Below are positions 7,097 through 14,932 of a DNA stretch of 31,080 bases, piece after piece. The number at the start of each line of letters is the position of its first letter. The stretch's first letter is position 1. The DNA comes from an uncultured Eubacterium sp. (GTDB lineage: Bacteria > Bacillota > Clostridia > Lachnospirales > Lachnospiraceae). A program made the position numbers and the translations under genes. The stretch spans positions 1 through 31,080 of the forward strand of contig CAMODP010000001.1 in the NCBI GenBank assembly GCA_946611445.1. The letters run 5' to 3'. The notes beneath the pieces are model-generated. The model made no database searches and was not told where the DNA came from. It was given only the letters and a program-made list of their open reading frames with translations.

Positions 7097-8194
7097 TCAG
7101 CCTTCCTGCGGAACAGCTGCATCATCCTCCCTGCAGAACAGCATCAGGGCCAGTGCCAGCGAGAGCACACCGGCCACGATCTTTGACACGATCATCGGTC
7201 CGGCATAGGACGGGGCCAGACCAAGGGCAAAGCCGAGATGGTCGCCGAAGGTGGCGCTGAACACGGTTGTAAAAGCCACGTTGGCTATGACGCCCTTTTT
7301 CGGCATTTTCCGCATCATCATATAGACCGGGACGCAGTTGGCGAATGAGAAAATGAATCCGGCCACGCTGTCCTCATCCATTTTCATCAGACGTCCCACA
7401 GCCTGCAGCGGATGCGCCGCCAGCTTCATGAAAATCTGAAGGATGACGAATGTGCCGGAAAGCACGACCGCGATGCTTCCCACGGCCTCCAGGCTGTCAC
7501 TGACAGGCATGATGCCCGGAATGATCTCCACGCCCGTCAGTGAGAGAAACGCCGACGCGGTGAGGCCGATCATGGATATTATCATGATTGCTTTTCCGAA
7601 TACCAGGCAGACCTGTACGGTCCGGCGCATAGAAAGCACCAGTCCGACGATCAGAAGCACGGAAATCAGAATAATCGGAATCATGTTCCACAGCAGTGTT
7701 TTCAGCGGCAGCCGCACCATGATGCCGCCGGCTATGCAGCCGACCGGCGTGGCGATCAGACCGCACAGCAATCCCTCAGCAAATTCCTGGTATTTGCTCC
7801 GGTCCAGCACCTGCAGGGCAAGCGGGATATGGAACACGACCAGCGGCCCGAACAGGGCGCCTACAATCATACTGGCAAACAGTCCTACAGCCGGATCCTC
7901 TGCCATGCGCACGCAGAGCTGATGCCCGCCCATGTCGTTGGCTATGATGCCGCCGATCATGCCGGGATCCAGATGGAGCGCCCTGTACAGGGGAACAATT
8001 GAAAACTGCAGAACGCTGCTGATCACGGGAGTGAGCGAGGAGATGCCGATCATGCCCAGCGCCAGTGTGCCCATGGCCTGGAAGCCCTGCTCGAACTTAT
8101 CTCCGAGATGCAGATGGTTTCCGGTGACCTTGTCAATACCGCCGATCAGTATGCCGGCTGCGATCAGAATTGTTAAAATATTGGAAAAAGACAT
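7097..8194 (-). CDS. eutH: EutH-family permease (ethanolamine-type transporter)
   Basis: A 365-residue polytopic membrane protein with about ten hydrophobic segments, matching the EutH ethanolamine permease family. Recognisable stretches are GGIDKVTGNHLHLGDKFEQG near residues 18-37, the NDMGGHQL block near 86-93, and SFANCVPVY.MM near 285-295. The ATG at 8194 follows GAGGT. No ethanolamine lyase, reactivase or microcompartment shell genes are nearby, so ethanolamine as the substrate is doubtful; a related amine or alcohol is possible. A strongly folded leader precedes it. Confidence 0.88.
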   Translation of the reverse strand: MSFSNILTILIAAGILIGGIDKVTGNHLHLGDKFEQGFQAMGTLALGMIGISSLTPVISSVLQFSIVPLYRALHLDPGMIGGIIANDMGGHQLCVRMAEDPAVGLFASMIVGALFGPLVVFHIPLALQVLDRSKYQEFAEGLLCGLIATPVGCIAGGIMVRLPLKTLLWNMIPIILISVLLIVGLVLSMRRTVQVCLVFGKAIMIISMIGLTASAFLSLTGVEIIPGIMPVSDSLEAVGSIAVVLSGTFVILQIFMKLAAHPLQAVGRLMKMDEDSVAGFIFSFANCVPVYMMMRKMPKKGVIANVAFTTVFSATFGDHLGFALGLAPSYAGPMIVSKIVAGVLSLALALMLFCREDDAAVPQEG

Positions 8195-8204
8195 CCGTTA
8201 CCTC

Positions 8205-8308
8205 AAAACAAACACATACACAGGGGCAGACATACCGGATTCCAGCCTGCATGAAGCCGTTACAGGTGTGCCGATTCATGCAGTTTTTCCTTGTATGGCT
8301 GCCCCCTG
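8205..8308 (-). promoter_or_regulatory. Structured leader / attenuator candidate upstream of eutH
   Basis: Two nested stems lie in the gap before eutH. The outer one pairs CAGGGGCAG-A-CATAC (8221-8235) with GTATG-G-CTGCCCCCTG (8293-8308). The inner one is a perfect 9-bp stem, CTGCATGAA / TTCATGCAG (8247-8255 with 8275-8283). On the minus strand the outer stem is followed by TGTGTATGTGTTTGTTTT and then the eutH ribosome-binding site. It could be an attenuator, a cis-regulatory RNA or a weak terminator of the upstream dehydrogenase. I do not recognise a known riboswitch class. Confidence 0.45.
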
Positions 8309-8357
8309 GGTCTAAGTAGGATATAAATGGGTGGCTCTGTCGGCTGCAGCCGTCACA

Positions 8358-9398
8358 TCAGGGCTGCAGAAGGATCTTGATCCTGCACTCTTTCTTTGCA
8401 CGGATCATGCGGATCATATCCTCACACTGTTCCATCGGAACCTTGTGTGTAATGAGAGGCTTTACGTTAAGCTGTCCGCTTCCCATATAGTTCAGCACAG
8501 CGTCGAAAGTGTTCGGGCTGGCCAGGCAGCAGACGATATCAAGGTCCTTGACGATGATGCCGTTCAGCGGGGCCGGCACCTCTGCATCGGCATACCAGCT
8601 GATCAGGACGACACGGCCGCTGGGGCGGACTGCCTTGATGGCAGACTGGAAAGCGCTCTGGTTGCCGGAAGACTCGATGACGATGTCCGGGCCTTTTCCG
8701 CCGGTGAGCTCAATCGCTCTCTCGGCGATGTCTTCGCGATGGTAATTGATGACTTCATCTGTACCTGTCTGCTTTGCAATCTCCAGCTTCTCATCCCAGC
8801 TGCCGGCCATGATGACCTTGGCTGCGCCGTTTACCTTGGCAAGCTGTGCGGCGATCTGTCCGATCGGGCCGTCGCCGATGACCATGACGGAGGATCCCAT
8901 CTCAATGCGCGCGCGGCGGACAGCATAGGCTGCTGTTCCGGCCGGCTCAACCATGGCGGCCTCTTCATCGGAGACCCCGTCCGGGATGTGATACAGATGT
9001 CTCTCGGGAGCGGCAATATACTCGGCATAGGCACCCTGACGGTTCCGGTAGGAGCCGATGACCTCGCGGTCCGGGCAAAGATTGTATTTTCCTTTGCGGC
9101 AGAACTCACACTTGCCGCAGCCCAGGCTTACGTCCGCTGTCACGCGGTCGCCGACCTTGAAATTCTTAACGGCGGGTCCGACCTTCACGATCGTGCCGGA
9201 CCACTCGTGCCCCGGGATAATCGGATACTTGGTCATACCGGTCTTGATATGAATCATATTACCTGTCAGCAGGTCCAGGTCTGTGCCGCAGATGCCGGCC
9301 CAGGAGACCTTGGCGATGACTTCATCGTCCTTCATCTCCGGCATCGGGATGTCTACTACTTTAATCTTCTCGGGCTCAACAAAATGTATCGCTTTCAT
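8358..9398 (-). CDS. Zinc-dependent alcohol/polyol dehydrogenase (MDR family)
   Basis: A medium-chain dehydrogenase that oxidises a secondary alcohol or polyol with NAD(P), related to sorbitol and threonine dehydrogenases. It is 346 residues from the ATG at 9398; a TTG two codons earlier is only 3 bases from the GGAAG site and is less likely. Catalytic zinc ligands are Cys37, His64 and Glu65 (PGHEWSG), with Glu151 nearby. The structural zinc site has four cysteines at 94, 97, 100 and 108. The nucleotide-binding GDGPIGQIAA starts near 175. It lies 2 bp after the UroD-family gene, so the two are tightly coupled. The substrate is not predictable. Confidence 0.92.
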   Translation of the reverse strand: MKAIHFVEPEKIKVVDIPMPEMKDDEVIAKVSWAGICGTDLDLLTGNMIHIKTGMTKYPIIPGHEWSGTIVKVGPAVKNFKVGDRVTADVSLGCGKCEFCRKGKYNLCPDREVIGSYRNRQGAYAEYIAAPERHLYHIPDGVSDEEAAMVEPAGTAAYAVRRARIEMGSSVMVIGDGPIGQIAAQLAKVNGAAKVIMAGSWDEKLEIAKQTGTDEVINYHREDIAERAIELTGGKGPDIVIESSGNQSAFQSAIKAVRPSGRVVLISWYADAEVPAPLNGIIVKDLDIVCCLASPNTFDAVLNYMGSGQLNVKPLITHKVPMEQCEDMIRMIRAKKECRIKILLQP

Positions 9399-9400
9399 GT

Positions 9401-10429
9401 TCAAATCTTCCTTTCATCTGCCACATGCAGAACCTTCAGCAGGTTGTCAACCGGAACCTGGTTTACGGAACCCATCGCACTGAGCACCAGCTTCGGATTG
9501 CCTTTCCACTCGTCAATCAGCTGGTTTGTCCTCTCCTCCGTTTCCTCTACGGACCATTTGGCCAGTTCAAGAGGCTTGAAGCCGCCCAGAAGGGTTACTT
9601 CGTTCCGGGAGAGCTCCGCAGCTTCCGGAGCCGTCATGCAAGGTCCGAACTGCCACGCCTTGAATCCGCAGTCCGGAATGAATTTTGCCAGATGCTTAGC
9701 GTTCGCGTCGTTGTGCAGCCATCTCTGGGTATTCGGGAACTCGGCAAAGAGCCGGTCATATGTGCCCATGACAAACTCTTCAAAACCATTTGCGCTGAGG
9801 AAGGCAGAGATATCGTCACAGACCAGGATGTGATGCAGGGATCCCAGGATCTTCTCCATCTCCTTCATGTACTGCACTTCCGCGTCGATGACCTTGTCCA
9901 GCAGGGCTTCAACCATATCCGGATCCTCCAGTGTCGCCACGCAGAATTCCTGCGGGCCGCACATCTGGGAGGCCACGGTGAACGGTCCCATCACGATCGG
10001 CGGATTGACGCGGTAGCGGTCCGGGCAGTGGCCGACCATGTATTCCAGGGTTTCCAGGGCAAAATTCATGTATTCGCCGCCGCGCACGCCCTTGAACTGA
10101 ACCTCAGCCACGCCGTCCTCGTCTTCAATTCCCATGTCAGACACAGAAATAAAGCCTTCCGCGTCAAAATGAATCGGCGCGCCGAAGCTGTTGGATTCCG
10201 CTACGGAGCCGACATCCGGACAGGGATTTCCGACGCCTTCCAGCCGGTCAAGCACTTCGACCTGGATATCCAGCTGAAGCTTCGGGTCTCTGAAATACTG
10301 ATCCAGCGGCACCTTCGTCACTTCATGATAGAATGGATAAGTATAGAACCAGAAAACGCCATGTGCGTCAACGGCTTCTCCATTAATACTTTTCTTCAGT
10401 CTCTCAAAAGTTCTTTCTCTTAAGGCCAT
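9401..10429 (-). CDS. Uroporphyrinogen decarboxylase-family protein (UroD/MtaA superfamily)
   Basis: A 342-residue TIM-barrel protein of the UroD superfamily, which holds true decarboxylases and cobamide-dependent methyltransferases (MtaA/MtbA type). I start at the ATG at 10429 because AGGAGG lies 6 bases upstream; 20 upstream residues in the same frame look non-coding. The heme-pathway hallmark RQAGRY is absent, so it is not HemE. Family features include VCDDISAFLSANGFEEF near 215 and WLHNDANAKHL followed by GFKAWQFGP near 245-270. The zinc motif HxC of MtaA is not evident. No corrinoid protein gene is nearby. It is translationally coupled to the zinc dehydrogenase, so it probably acts on the same compound. 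Confidence 0.8.
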   Translation of the reverse strand: MALRERTFERLKKSINGEAVDAHGVFWFYTYPFYHEVTKVPLDQYFRDPKLQLDIQVEVLDRLEGVGNPCPDVGSVAESNSFGAPIHFDAEGFISVSDMGIEDEDGVAEVQFKGVRGGEYMNFALETLEYMVGHCPDRYRVNPPIVMGPFTVASQMCGPQEFCVATLEDPDMVEALLDKVIDAEVQYMKEMEKILGSLHHILVCDDISAFLSANGFEEFVMGTYDRLFAEFPNTQRWLHNDANAKHLAKFIPDCGFKAWQFGPCMTAPEAAELSRNEVTLLGGFKPLELAKWSVEETEERTNQLIDEWKGNPKLVLSAMGSVNQVPVDNLLKVLHVADERKI

Positions 10430-10465
10430 CTCATACCTCCTGTTTCTGGTATTTCCCATAGGTTT

Positions 10466-10478
10466 GTCTGTTACAGAC
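10466..10478. promoter_or_regulatory. 13-bp palindrome before the UroD-family gene
   Basis: GTCTGT-T-ACAGAC, a perfect inverted repeat in the 127-bp gap between the UlaG-like and UroD-like genes. It may be a protein-binding site or a small hairpin; no clear promoter could be assigned around it. Confidence 0.3.
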
Positions 10479-10556
10479 GAAAAGGTCAACGAGCTGCTCT
10501 ATATGCACAGAACCTCCGCTTCAGTACATGTTTTTCATTTCAGACGGGATCTGCTC

Positions 10557-11372
10557 TCAGATAGCAATTACCTTTTCCACCGCCGGCCCATCTGCCTTCT
10601 CCCCTGCCGGGGCGAGCATGCGGATCTCACCCTGCCGGAAGATGACCGGTCTGCAGGTGTCGCTGTTTTTCTCCAGATACTCCGCAAACTCCCACGGACA
10701 GCCGTGATGCTCCAGGAACATCCAGAAATGACAGGGGATTGCCGCCTTTGCCCCGACGATTATCGCGGCTTTCGCCGCCTCCTCGGCGTTCATATTGCCG
10801 AACATGCCGTTTGTGCAGCCGACAAAGATATCCGGCTCCATCTGGGCCACTTTTTCAAAAATGTCCTGTCTGAAGCAGGTATCTCCCGAAAAATAGATGC
10901 GCTGTCCGCCCATATCCACGACATATCCGAAGGATTCGGGGACCATGTGATTGTGGTCCGCATAGACGGAAGTCACGCGTATGCCGTCCATGAGGATCGT
11001 GTCACCGTAATCCATGACCATGATCCGCTCCTCGGGAATCATCATCTCCCGGAGCTTCTCCGCTACGCTGGCCGGTCCGATGAACATGGTTTTTCCTGCA
11101 GAAGCGATAATCGGAACGGCATCATAGTCCAGATGATCAAAGTGCGTATGTGTGATCAGATAATAATCCGGCGCAATTTCCATCGGAGACAGCAGCTTCG
11201 GAGCCATGCGCTTAAATCCTTTGTAGCGCTCTCCGCAGTCTGTCAGATACAGATCGATGGCCAACGTTCTCCGGTTATTGTCTTTCAAAATGAATCCGGC
11301 CTGTCCTGTCCAGCACATTCCGATCTCGCCGGCTGAAACGCGAGTCTCAAGCAATTCCTTAGCAAGATTCAT
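10557..11372 (-). CDS. UlaG-like metallo-beta-lactamase-fold hydrolase
   Basis: A 271-residue metal-dependent hydrolase related to UlaG (L-ascorbate-6-phosphate lactonase) and similar MBL-fold lactonases or phosphodiesterases. The start is the ATG at 11372, behind AAGGAGG; in-frame sequence further upstream overlaps the preceding gene. The metal-binding signature HTHFDHLD lies at residues 75-82, with further ligands likely at GDTCF near 160 and PCHFWMF near 215. It starts 28 bp after the sigma-54 activator gene. Together with an IolB-like isomerase nearby, a lactone or cyclic intermediate is possible, but the substrate is unproven. Confidence 0.85.
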   Translation of the reverse strand: MNLAKELLETRVSAGEIGMCWTGQAGFILKDNNRRTLAIDLYLTDCGERYKGFKRMAPKLLSPMEIAPDYYLITHTHFDHLDYDAVPIIASAGKTMFIGPASVAEKLREMMIPEERIMVMDYGDTILMDGIRVTSVYADHNHMVPESFGYVVDMGGQRIYFSGDTCFRQDIFEKVAQMEPDIFVGCTNGMFGNMNAEEAAKAAIIVGAKAAIPCHFWMFLEHHGCPWEFAEYLEKNSDTCRPVIFRQGEIRMLAPAGEKADGPAVEKVIAI

Positions 11373-11400
11373 TTTTTCCTCCTTCTCTGGGCGGGCTCCG

Positions 11401-12846
11401 TCAATCCGCCGGTCTCTTTTTGCTGTTAAATGACTGCAGCTTTCGGACAATTGTCGACTGGTTCACACCAAGAGCCCTGGCTGCTTCCCTCGTGCTGCCG
11501 TAACGCTCCAGCGCGCGCCGGATCATCAATTCCTCCATATCCTCTACAGCTTCCTTCAGAGGGCGGATCTCTTCTCCCGCCAGCACAGCAGGGGTCCGTT
11601 CCTCACCGTGTTCCCGGATCTGTTCAGGAAGACTGTCAGCATCAATCCGTACGCCTTCCGTCATTATGACCAGATTTTCCACCACATTCTGCAGCTCCCG
11701 GATGTTTCCGGGCCAGTCGTAATGGCACAGGCACTGGATTGCTTTCTCGGAGAACTCTTTCTGGATTGCATATTTTCTGGTGTACTCGTTTTTATAGTGC
11801 AGCAGCAGCTGCGGTATGTCTTCCCGGCGTTCTCTGACCGGCGGTATCGAGATAGAGACGACGTTCAGCCGGTAGTACAGATCGCTCCGGAACTTTCCTT
11901 CGTCTACCATGCCCTTCAGGTCCGCATTTGTCGCTGCCAGCACACGCAGATCCAGCATGATCTCTTTTGTACCGCCCACCCGCTGAATCTTGCGCTCCTG
12001 AAGCACCCGGAGCAGCTTGACCTGCAGGTGCTGCGGCAGCTCTCCGATCTCATCCAGCAGAATCGTCCCGTCATTTGCGAGTTCAAACAGGCCCATCTTC
12101 CCTTTTTTGGAAGCACCCGTAAAAGCGCCGGGCTCATATCCGAACAGTTCGGATTCAATCAGGTTCTCGGGGATCGCACCGCAGTTTACCTTGACGTAGG
12201 CCTTTCCCGAACGACTGCTGTTGCGGACGATCTCATCCGCGATCACTTCCTTGCCGGTTCCGGATTCTCCCAGAATCAGAACTGTGGAGTCAAACTGTCC
12301 GGCCCGCCTGGCCATGTCCAGGATTTTTTTCATTTTGGGCGATACCGCAATAACGGAGCGGTCACCCTCCGGCTGGTTTTTCAGTGACAGCAGGGAGTGG
12401 ATCTCCTCCTTCTGCTCGCTGATCACCTGTTCCTTGCGGCGCAGCTGCGTCATCGTCGTCTTCAGCTGTGTCATATCACGCACATTGTTGATCACATACC
12501 GGATGCTTCCGTCCTCGGCCAGAAGCGGGTTGCTGGTGATCAGGACATGCATGGATGTCTTGTAATTGTAGCCCATCATTGTGACGCTTTTCTTCGTCTT
12601 GATGGCTTCCATTGTGGCAGAGCTCTGGAAAACCTTCTGTTTTACCAGATCTTCGCAGTTCTTCCCCAGCATCAGTTCCCGGGGAACGCCGATCATTTTT
12701 TCATTTGTGCGGTTCACATAGAGGACATATCCGTCTCCGTCGGTGATCCAGATTCCGTCCGAAGAGTAGTTGAGAATTTCTTCCATGTCCTTCGATATCA
12801 GCAGCTGTTTTTCCTTCTGCAGCTGGCTCTGTTTCTTCTGCTCCAA
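11401..12846 (-). CDS. Sigma-54-dependent transcriptional activator with PAS sensor
   Basis: A bacterial enhancer-binding protein of 481 residues. Domains in order: a PAS domain at about 22-130, a short coiled linker, an AAA+ ATPase at about 165-400, and a Fis-type helix-turn-helix at about 440-475 (STREAARALGVNQSTIVRKL). It has Walker A GESGTGKE (193-200), the sigma-54-contacting GAFTGA loop (240-245), Walker B GTILLDEIGEL (260-270) and the WPGNIREL motif. There is no receiver domain, so PAS likely senses a small molecule or redox state directly. The start is a TTG at 12846, ten bases after GGAGG. It is the obvious candidate to drive the five sigma-54 promoters in this window. Confidence 0.95.
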   Translation of the reverse strand: MEQKKQSQLQKEKQLLISKDMEEILNYSSDGIWITDGDGYVLYVNRTNEKMIGVPRELMLGKNCEDLVKQKVFQSSATMEAIKTKKSVTMMGYNYKTSMHVLITSNPLLAEDGSIRYVINNVRDMTQLKTTMTQLRRKEQVISEQKEEIHSLLSLKNQPEGDRSVIAVSPKMKKILDMARRAGQFDSTVLILGESGTGKEVIADEIVRNSSRSGKAYVKVNCGAIPENLIESELFGYEPGAFTGASKKGKMGLFELANDGTILLDEIGELPQHLQVKLLRVLQERKIQRVGGTKEIMLDLRVLAATNADLKGMVDEGKFRSDLYYRLNVVSISIPPVRERREDIPQLLLHYKNEYTRKYAIQKEFSEKAIQCLCHYDWPGNIRELQNVVENLVIMTEGVRIDADSLPEQIREHGEERTPAVLAGEEIRPLKEAVEDMEELMIRRALERYGSTREAARALGVNQSTIVRKLQSFNSKKRPAD

Positions 12847-12954
12847 GGTAAGGACACCTCCTTTAAGTCAATGCGCGCCTTCCCGCACGCACTCCTTAAG
12901 TGTAGCAGAGAAAGCTTTTTTTCTCAAATCTTCCGCGCATATATCTGCGGTGTC

Positions 12955-12991
12955 TTCCGGGCAGGGGCAGGCTGTTCCGGCCTGCCCGCTT
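12955..12991 (-). terminator. Hairpin between the IolB-like gene and the activator gene
   Basis: An 8-bp stem, GGGCAGGC / GCCTGCCC, with loop TGTTCCG. On the minus strand it lies 35-70 bp after the IolB-like stop. No T-run follows, so it is a weak or processing-type structure. The rest of the 178-bp gap shows no clear promoter. Confidence 0.3.
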
Positions 12992-13024
12992 TGCCTTTAC
13001 AAGCTGCTTCCGGGAGCAAAACCA

Positions 13025-13885
13025 TCAGTACAGGCAGCCCTCCAGCCAGGAATATCTCTCATCAAACTGTACGCGGTACTCTTTCTCGCCTTCTCCGGCA
13101 AGTCCCCACAGCAGATAGACTACGGAGCCCGGGAAAGCAAGCGTGGTGTGGTATCCGGACGGCAGGCCGATCGCGGTGTCGCTGGTCTCGATCACATTGA
13201 CCTCGTCCCAGATCTTTGTGCCGTCTTCTTTTCTGTCATAGCCATGCTGGAAAAGTCCGCCTTCTCCTGTCTCAGACGTGACCTGGAAGGAGAAGATCTC
13301 ATCAAGGACGCACTCTTTCTCAGTCACATAATCGTGGCGGTGAGCCGGCCAGCCGATCCAGCCGCCGGGGATGGATACGGTCTCACCGACGATCAGCTTC
13401 TTTGTGATCGTGTCATTGTGGGTGCCGGGCTGCCCGAATACCTTGCGGTATTTTCTCTTGTAGATATATGTGCCGGGCTCTGTCTCTTCGATATCCTTCG
13501 GCTCTACGAAGCAGGGAGCGTTTCCTTCCTCGCCCTCTTCCATCCATGCCGTAAAGATACGGATTTCACAGCCTTCTTTGGAGCACATCTTCACCTCTGC
13601 CTTCGGCGGCAGGTACAGTGCAGTCGGAAGCTCCTCATATACGCTGTGGCGGGTGCCGCTCACCTGATCCAGGGCAACCTTGCCTTTGTAGCACACAGTC
13701 GCCGTGAAATCACCGTTCTGCAGAACAAGTCCCTGCTCTTCTCCTTCCACGGTGTACTCCAGGGTCTGGCCTGCCTCCAGAAGAATTCTTCTGAAGCCCA
13801 TAAAGTTCATCTTTGAATTGTCTTTGCTGATGACCGATTCACAGCCGTTGAGATTTTGAAAATGATAAACAGATGTAAAAGACAT
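13025..13885 (-). CDS. iolB: 5-deoxy-glucuronate isomerase-like protein (IolB/KduI family)
   Basis: A 286-residue double-cupin protein of the IolB/KduI family. IolB converts 5-deoxy-D-glucuronate to 2-deoxy-5-keto-gluconate in myo-inositol degradation. The length fits IolB. The central block with WIGWPAHRHDY and the later DEIFSFQVTSETGEGGLFQ region carry the likely metal ligands (His pair and Glu), and GYHTTLAFPGS follows near the end. The ATG at 13885 follows AGGAGG. No other inositol genes (iolC, iolD, iolE, iolG) are seen in the window, so its use here may differ from classical inositol breakdown. It is probably co-transcribed with the D-hydroxyacid dehydrogenase and aldolase upstream. Confidence 0.87.
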   Translation of the reverse strand: MSFTSVYHFQNLNGCESVISKDNSKMNFMGFRRILLEAGQTLEYTVEGEEQGLVLQNGDFTATVCYKGKVALDQVSGTRHSVYEELPTALYLPPKAEVKMCSKEGCEIRIFTAWMEEGEEGNAPCFVEPKDIEETEPGTYIYKRKYRKVFGQPGTHNDTITKKLIVGETVSIPGGWIGWPAHRHDYVTEKECVLDEIFSFQVTSETGEGGLFQHGYDRKEDGTKIWDEVNVIETSDTAIGLPSGYHTTLAFPGSVVYLLWGLAGEGEKEYRVQFDERYSWLEGCLY

Positions 13886-13943
13886 AGCTATTTCCTCCTA
13901 ATATATCTAAAAAAGAAAGTTTTTCCTGCAAGTGACATTTATA

Positions 13944-14897
13944 CTAATCCAGCACCTTGGGATTGACCGGGAACTCGGGCCTGCGCCCCTCCAGATAGTC
14001 AATGATGCCTGTGGAGCTGTCCATGGCCATAGCCAGAAGCGCTTCCTCTGTCAGGGCCGCATTGTGCGGAGAAACAATGACATTGTCCATTTCGAAGAGC
14101 GGATTGTCATCCTTCGGCGGTTCCGGATCAAAGACGTCCAGGCCTGCGCCGGCAATCTCACCGTTCTTCAGAGCCTCACAGAGCGCCTCTTCATCCACGA
14201 CCGGACCGCGGGATGCGTTGACAATGCAGGCCGTTTTCTTCATCTTCGACAGGAATTCCGCATTCACCATCTTGTTGGTGGACTCCATCAGCGGTACATG
14301 GATGCTGATAAAGTCACTCTCTGCAACCAGGACATCCTGCGAAACCAGCTCTGTGCTCAGTTCCCTGGCCAGCGCGGGATCGCCGTAGGGATCACTGGCC
14401 AGCACGCGCATGCCCAGACCGGACACTTTTTCCGCCAGCATTCTGGCAATCCTTCCGAAGCCCAGCAGACCGAGGGTCTTGCCCTTCAGCTCCAGATTCG
14501 GCAGGCTGTTGCGGTATGCGAAGCTGCCTTCTCTCGTCTTTCTGTCCATCAGAACGGTGTGTTTGGCCAGCGCCAGGATCAGCATCAGGGAGTGCTCGGC
14601 AACCGCGTTCAGATTGGAGAACGGCGCGTTGACGACCAGGATTCCCTTCTCTGTGGCGGCGGCAACATCGATATTATCCACACCGATTCCGTGCTTGGCG
14701 GCCACCTTCAGGTTCGGCAGCTGTGCCATCATCTCACCGGTAATTTTCGCGGAGCGGACCAGGATGGCGTCACATTCGGCGGCATGCTCTACGATATACG
14801 CGGCATCCGTTGATTCGCCCTGTACGACTTCCGCGTGCTCCTGCAGGAAGGCAACGGCATCTTTGTGAATTTTTTCAGTCAGGAATACTTTTTTCAT
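13944..14897 (-). CDS. D-2-hydroxyacid dehydrogenase (SerA/GhrA-like)
   Basis: An NAD-dependent D-isomer-specific 2-hydroxyacid dehydrogenase of 317 residues, interconverting a 2-oxoacid and a D-2-hydroxyacid. The Rossmann motif GLLGFGRIA ends at residue 151. The catalytic triad is visible as Arg230 (NASRGPVVDE), Glu259 (FDPEPP) and His278 (SPHNAAL). The regulatory ACT domain of full-length SerA is absent. It lies 35 bp after the HpaI-type aldolase gene, which uses or makes 2-oxoacids, so the two probably act in sequence: either supplying the 2-oxoacid or reducing the pyruvate-type product. Confidence 0.93.
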   Translation of the reverse strand: MKKVFLTEKIHKDAVAFLQEHAEVVQGESTDAAYIVEHAAECDAILVRSAKITGEMMAQLPNLKVAAKHGIGVDNIDVAAATEKGILVVNAPFSNLNAVAEHSLMLILALAKHTVLMDRKTREGSFAYRNSLPNLELKGKTLGLLGFGRIARMLAEKVSGLGMRVLASDPYGDPALARELSTELVSQDVLVAESDFISIHVPLMESTNKMVNAEFLSKMKKTACIVNASRGPVVDEEALCEALKNGEIAGAGLDVFDPEPPKDDNPLFEMDNVIVSPHNAALTEEALLAMAMDSSTGIIDYLEGRRPEFPVNPKVLD

Positions 14898-14932
14898 CTC
14901 TTTTTTCTCCCGGATATCAGCATTTGTGCTGT

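Noticed and set aside
7097..8194. Ethanolamine-utilisation microcompartment locus
   Set aside because: Only the EutH-like permease is present; no lyase, reactivase, shell or EutVW genes are visible, so I did not call an eut operon.
8331..9833. 500-residue plus-strand open frame
   Set aside because: Antisense to the zinc dehydrogenase and UroD-like genes; spans two real genes and their boundary.
9401..10429. Corrinoid-dependent methyltransferase (O-demethylase) system
   Set aside because: A UroD/MtaA-type protein alone is not enough; no corrinoid protein, methyltransferase I or activase gene is in the window.
13025..13885. myo-Inositol degradation operon
   Set aside because: Only an IolB-like isomerase is present; iolC, iolD, iolE and iolG are absent from the window.
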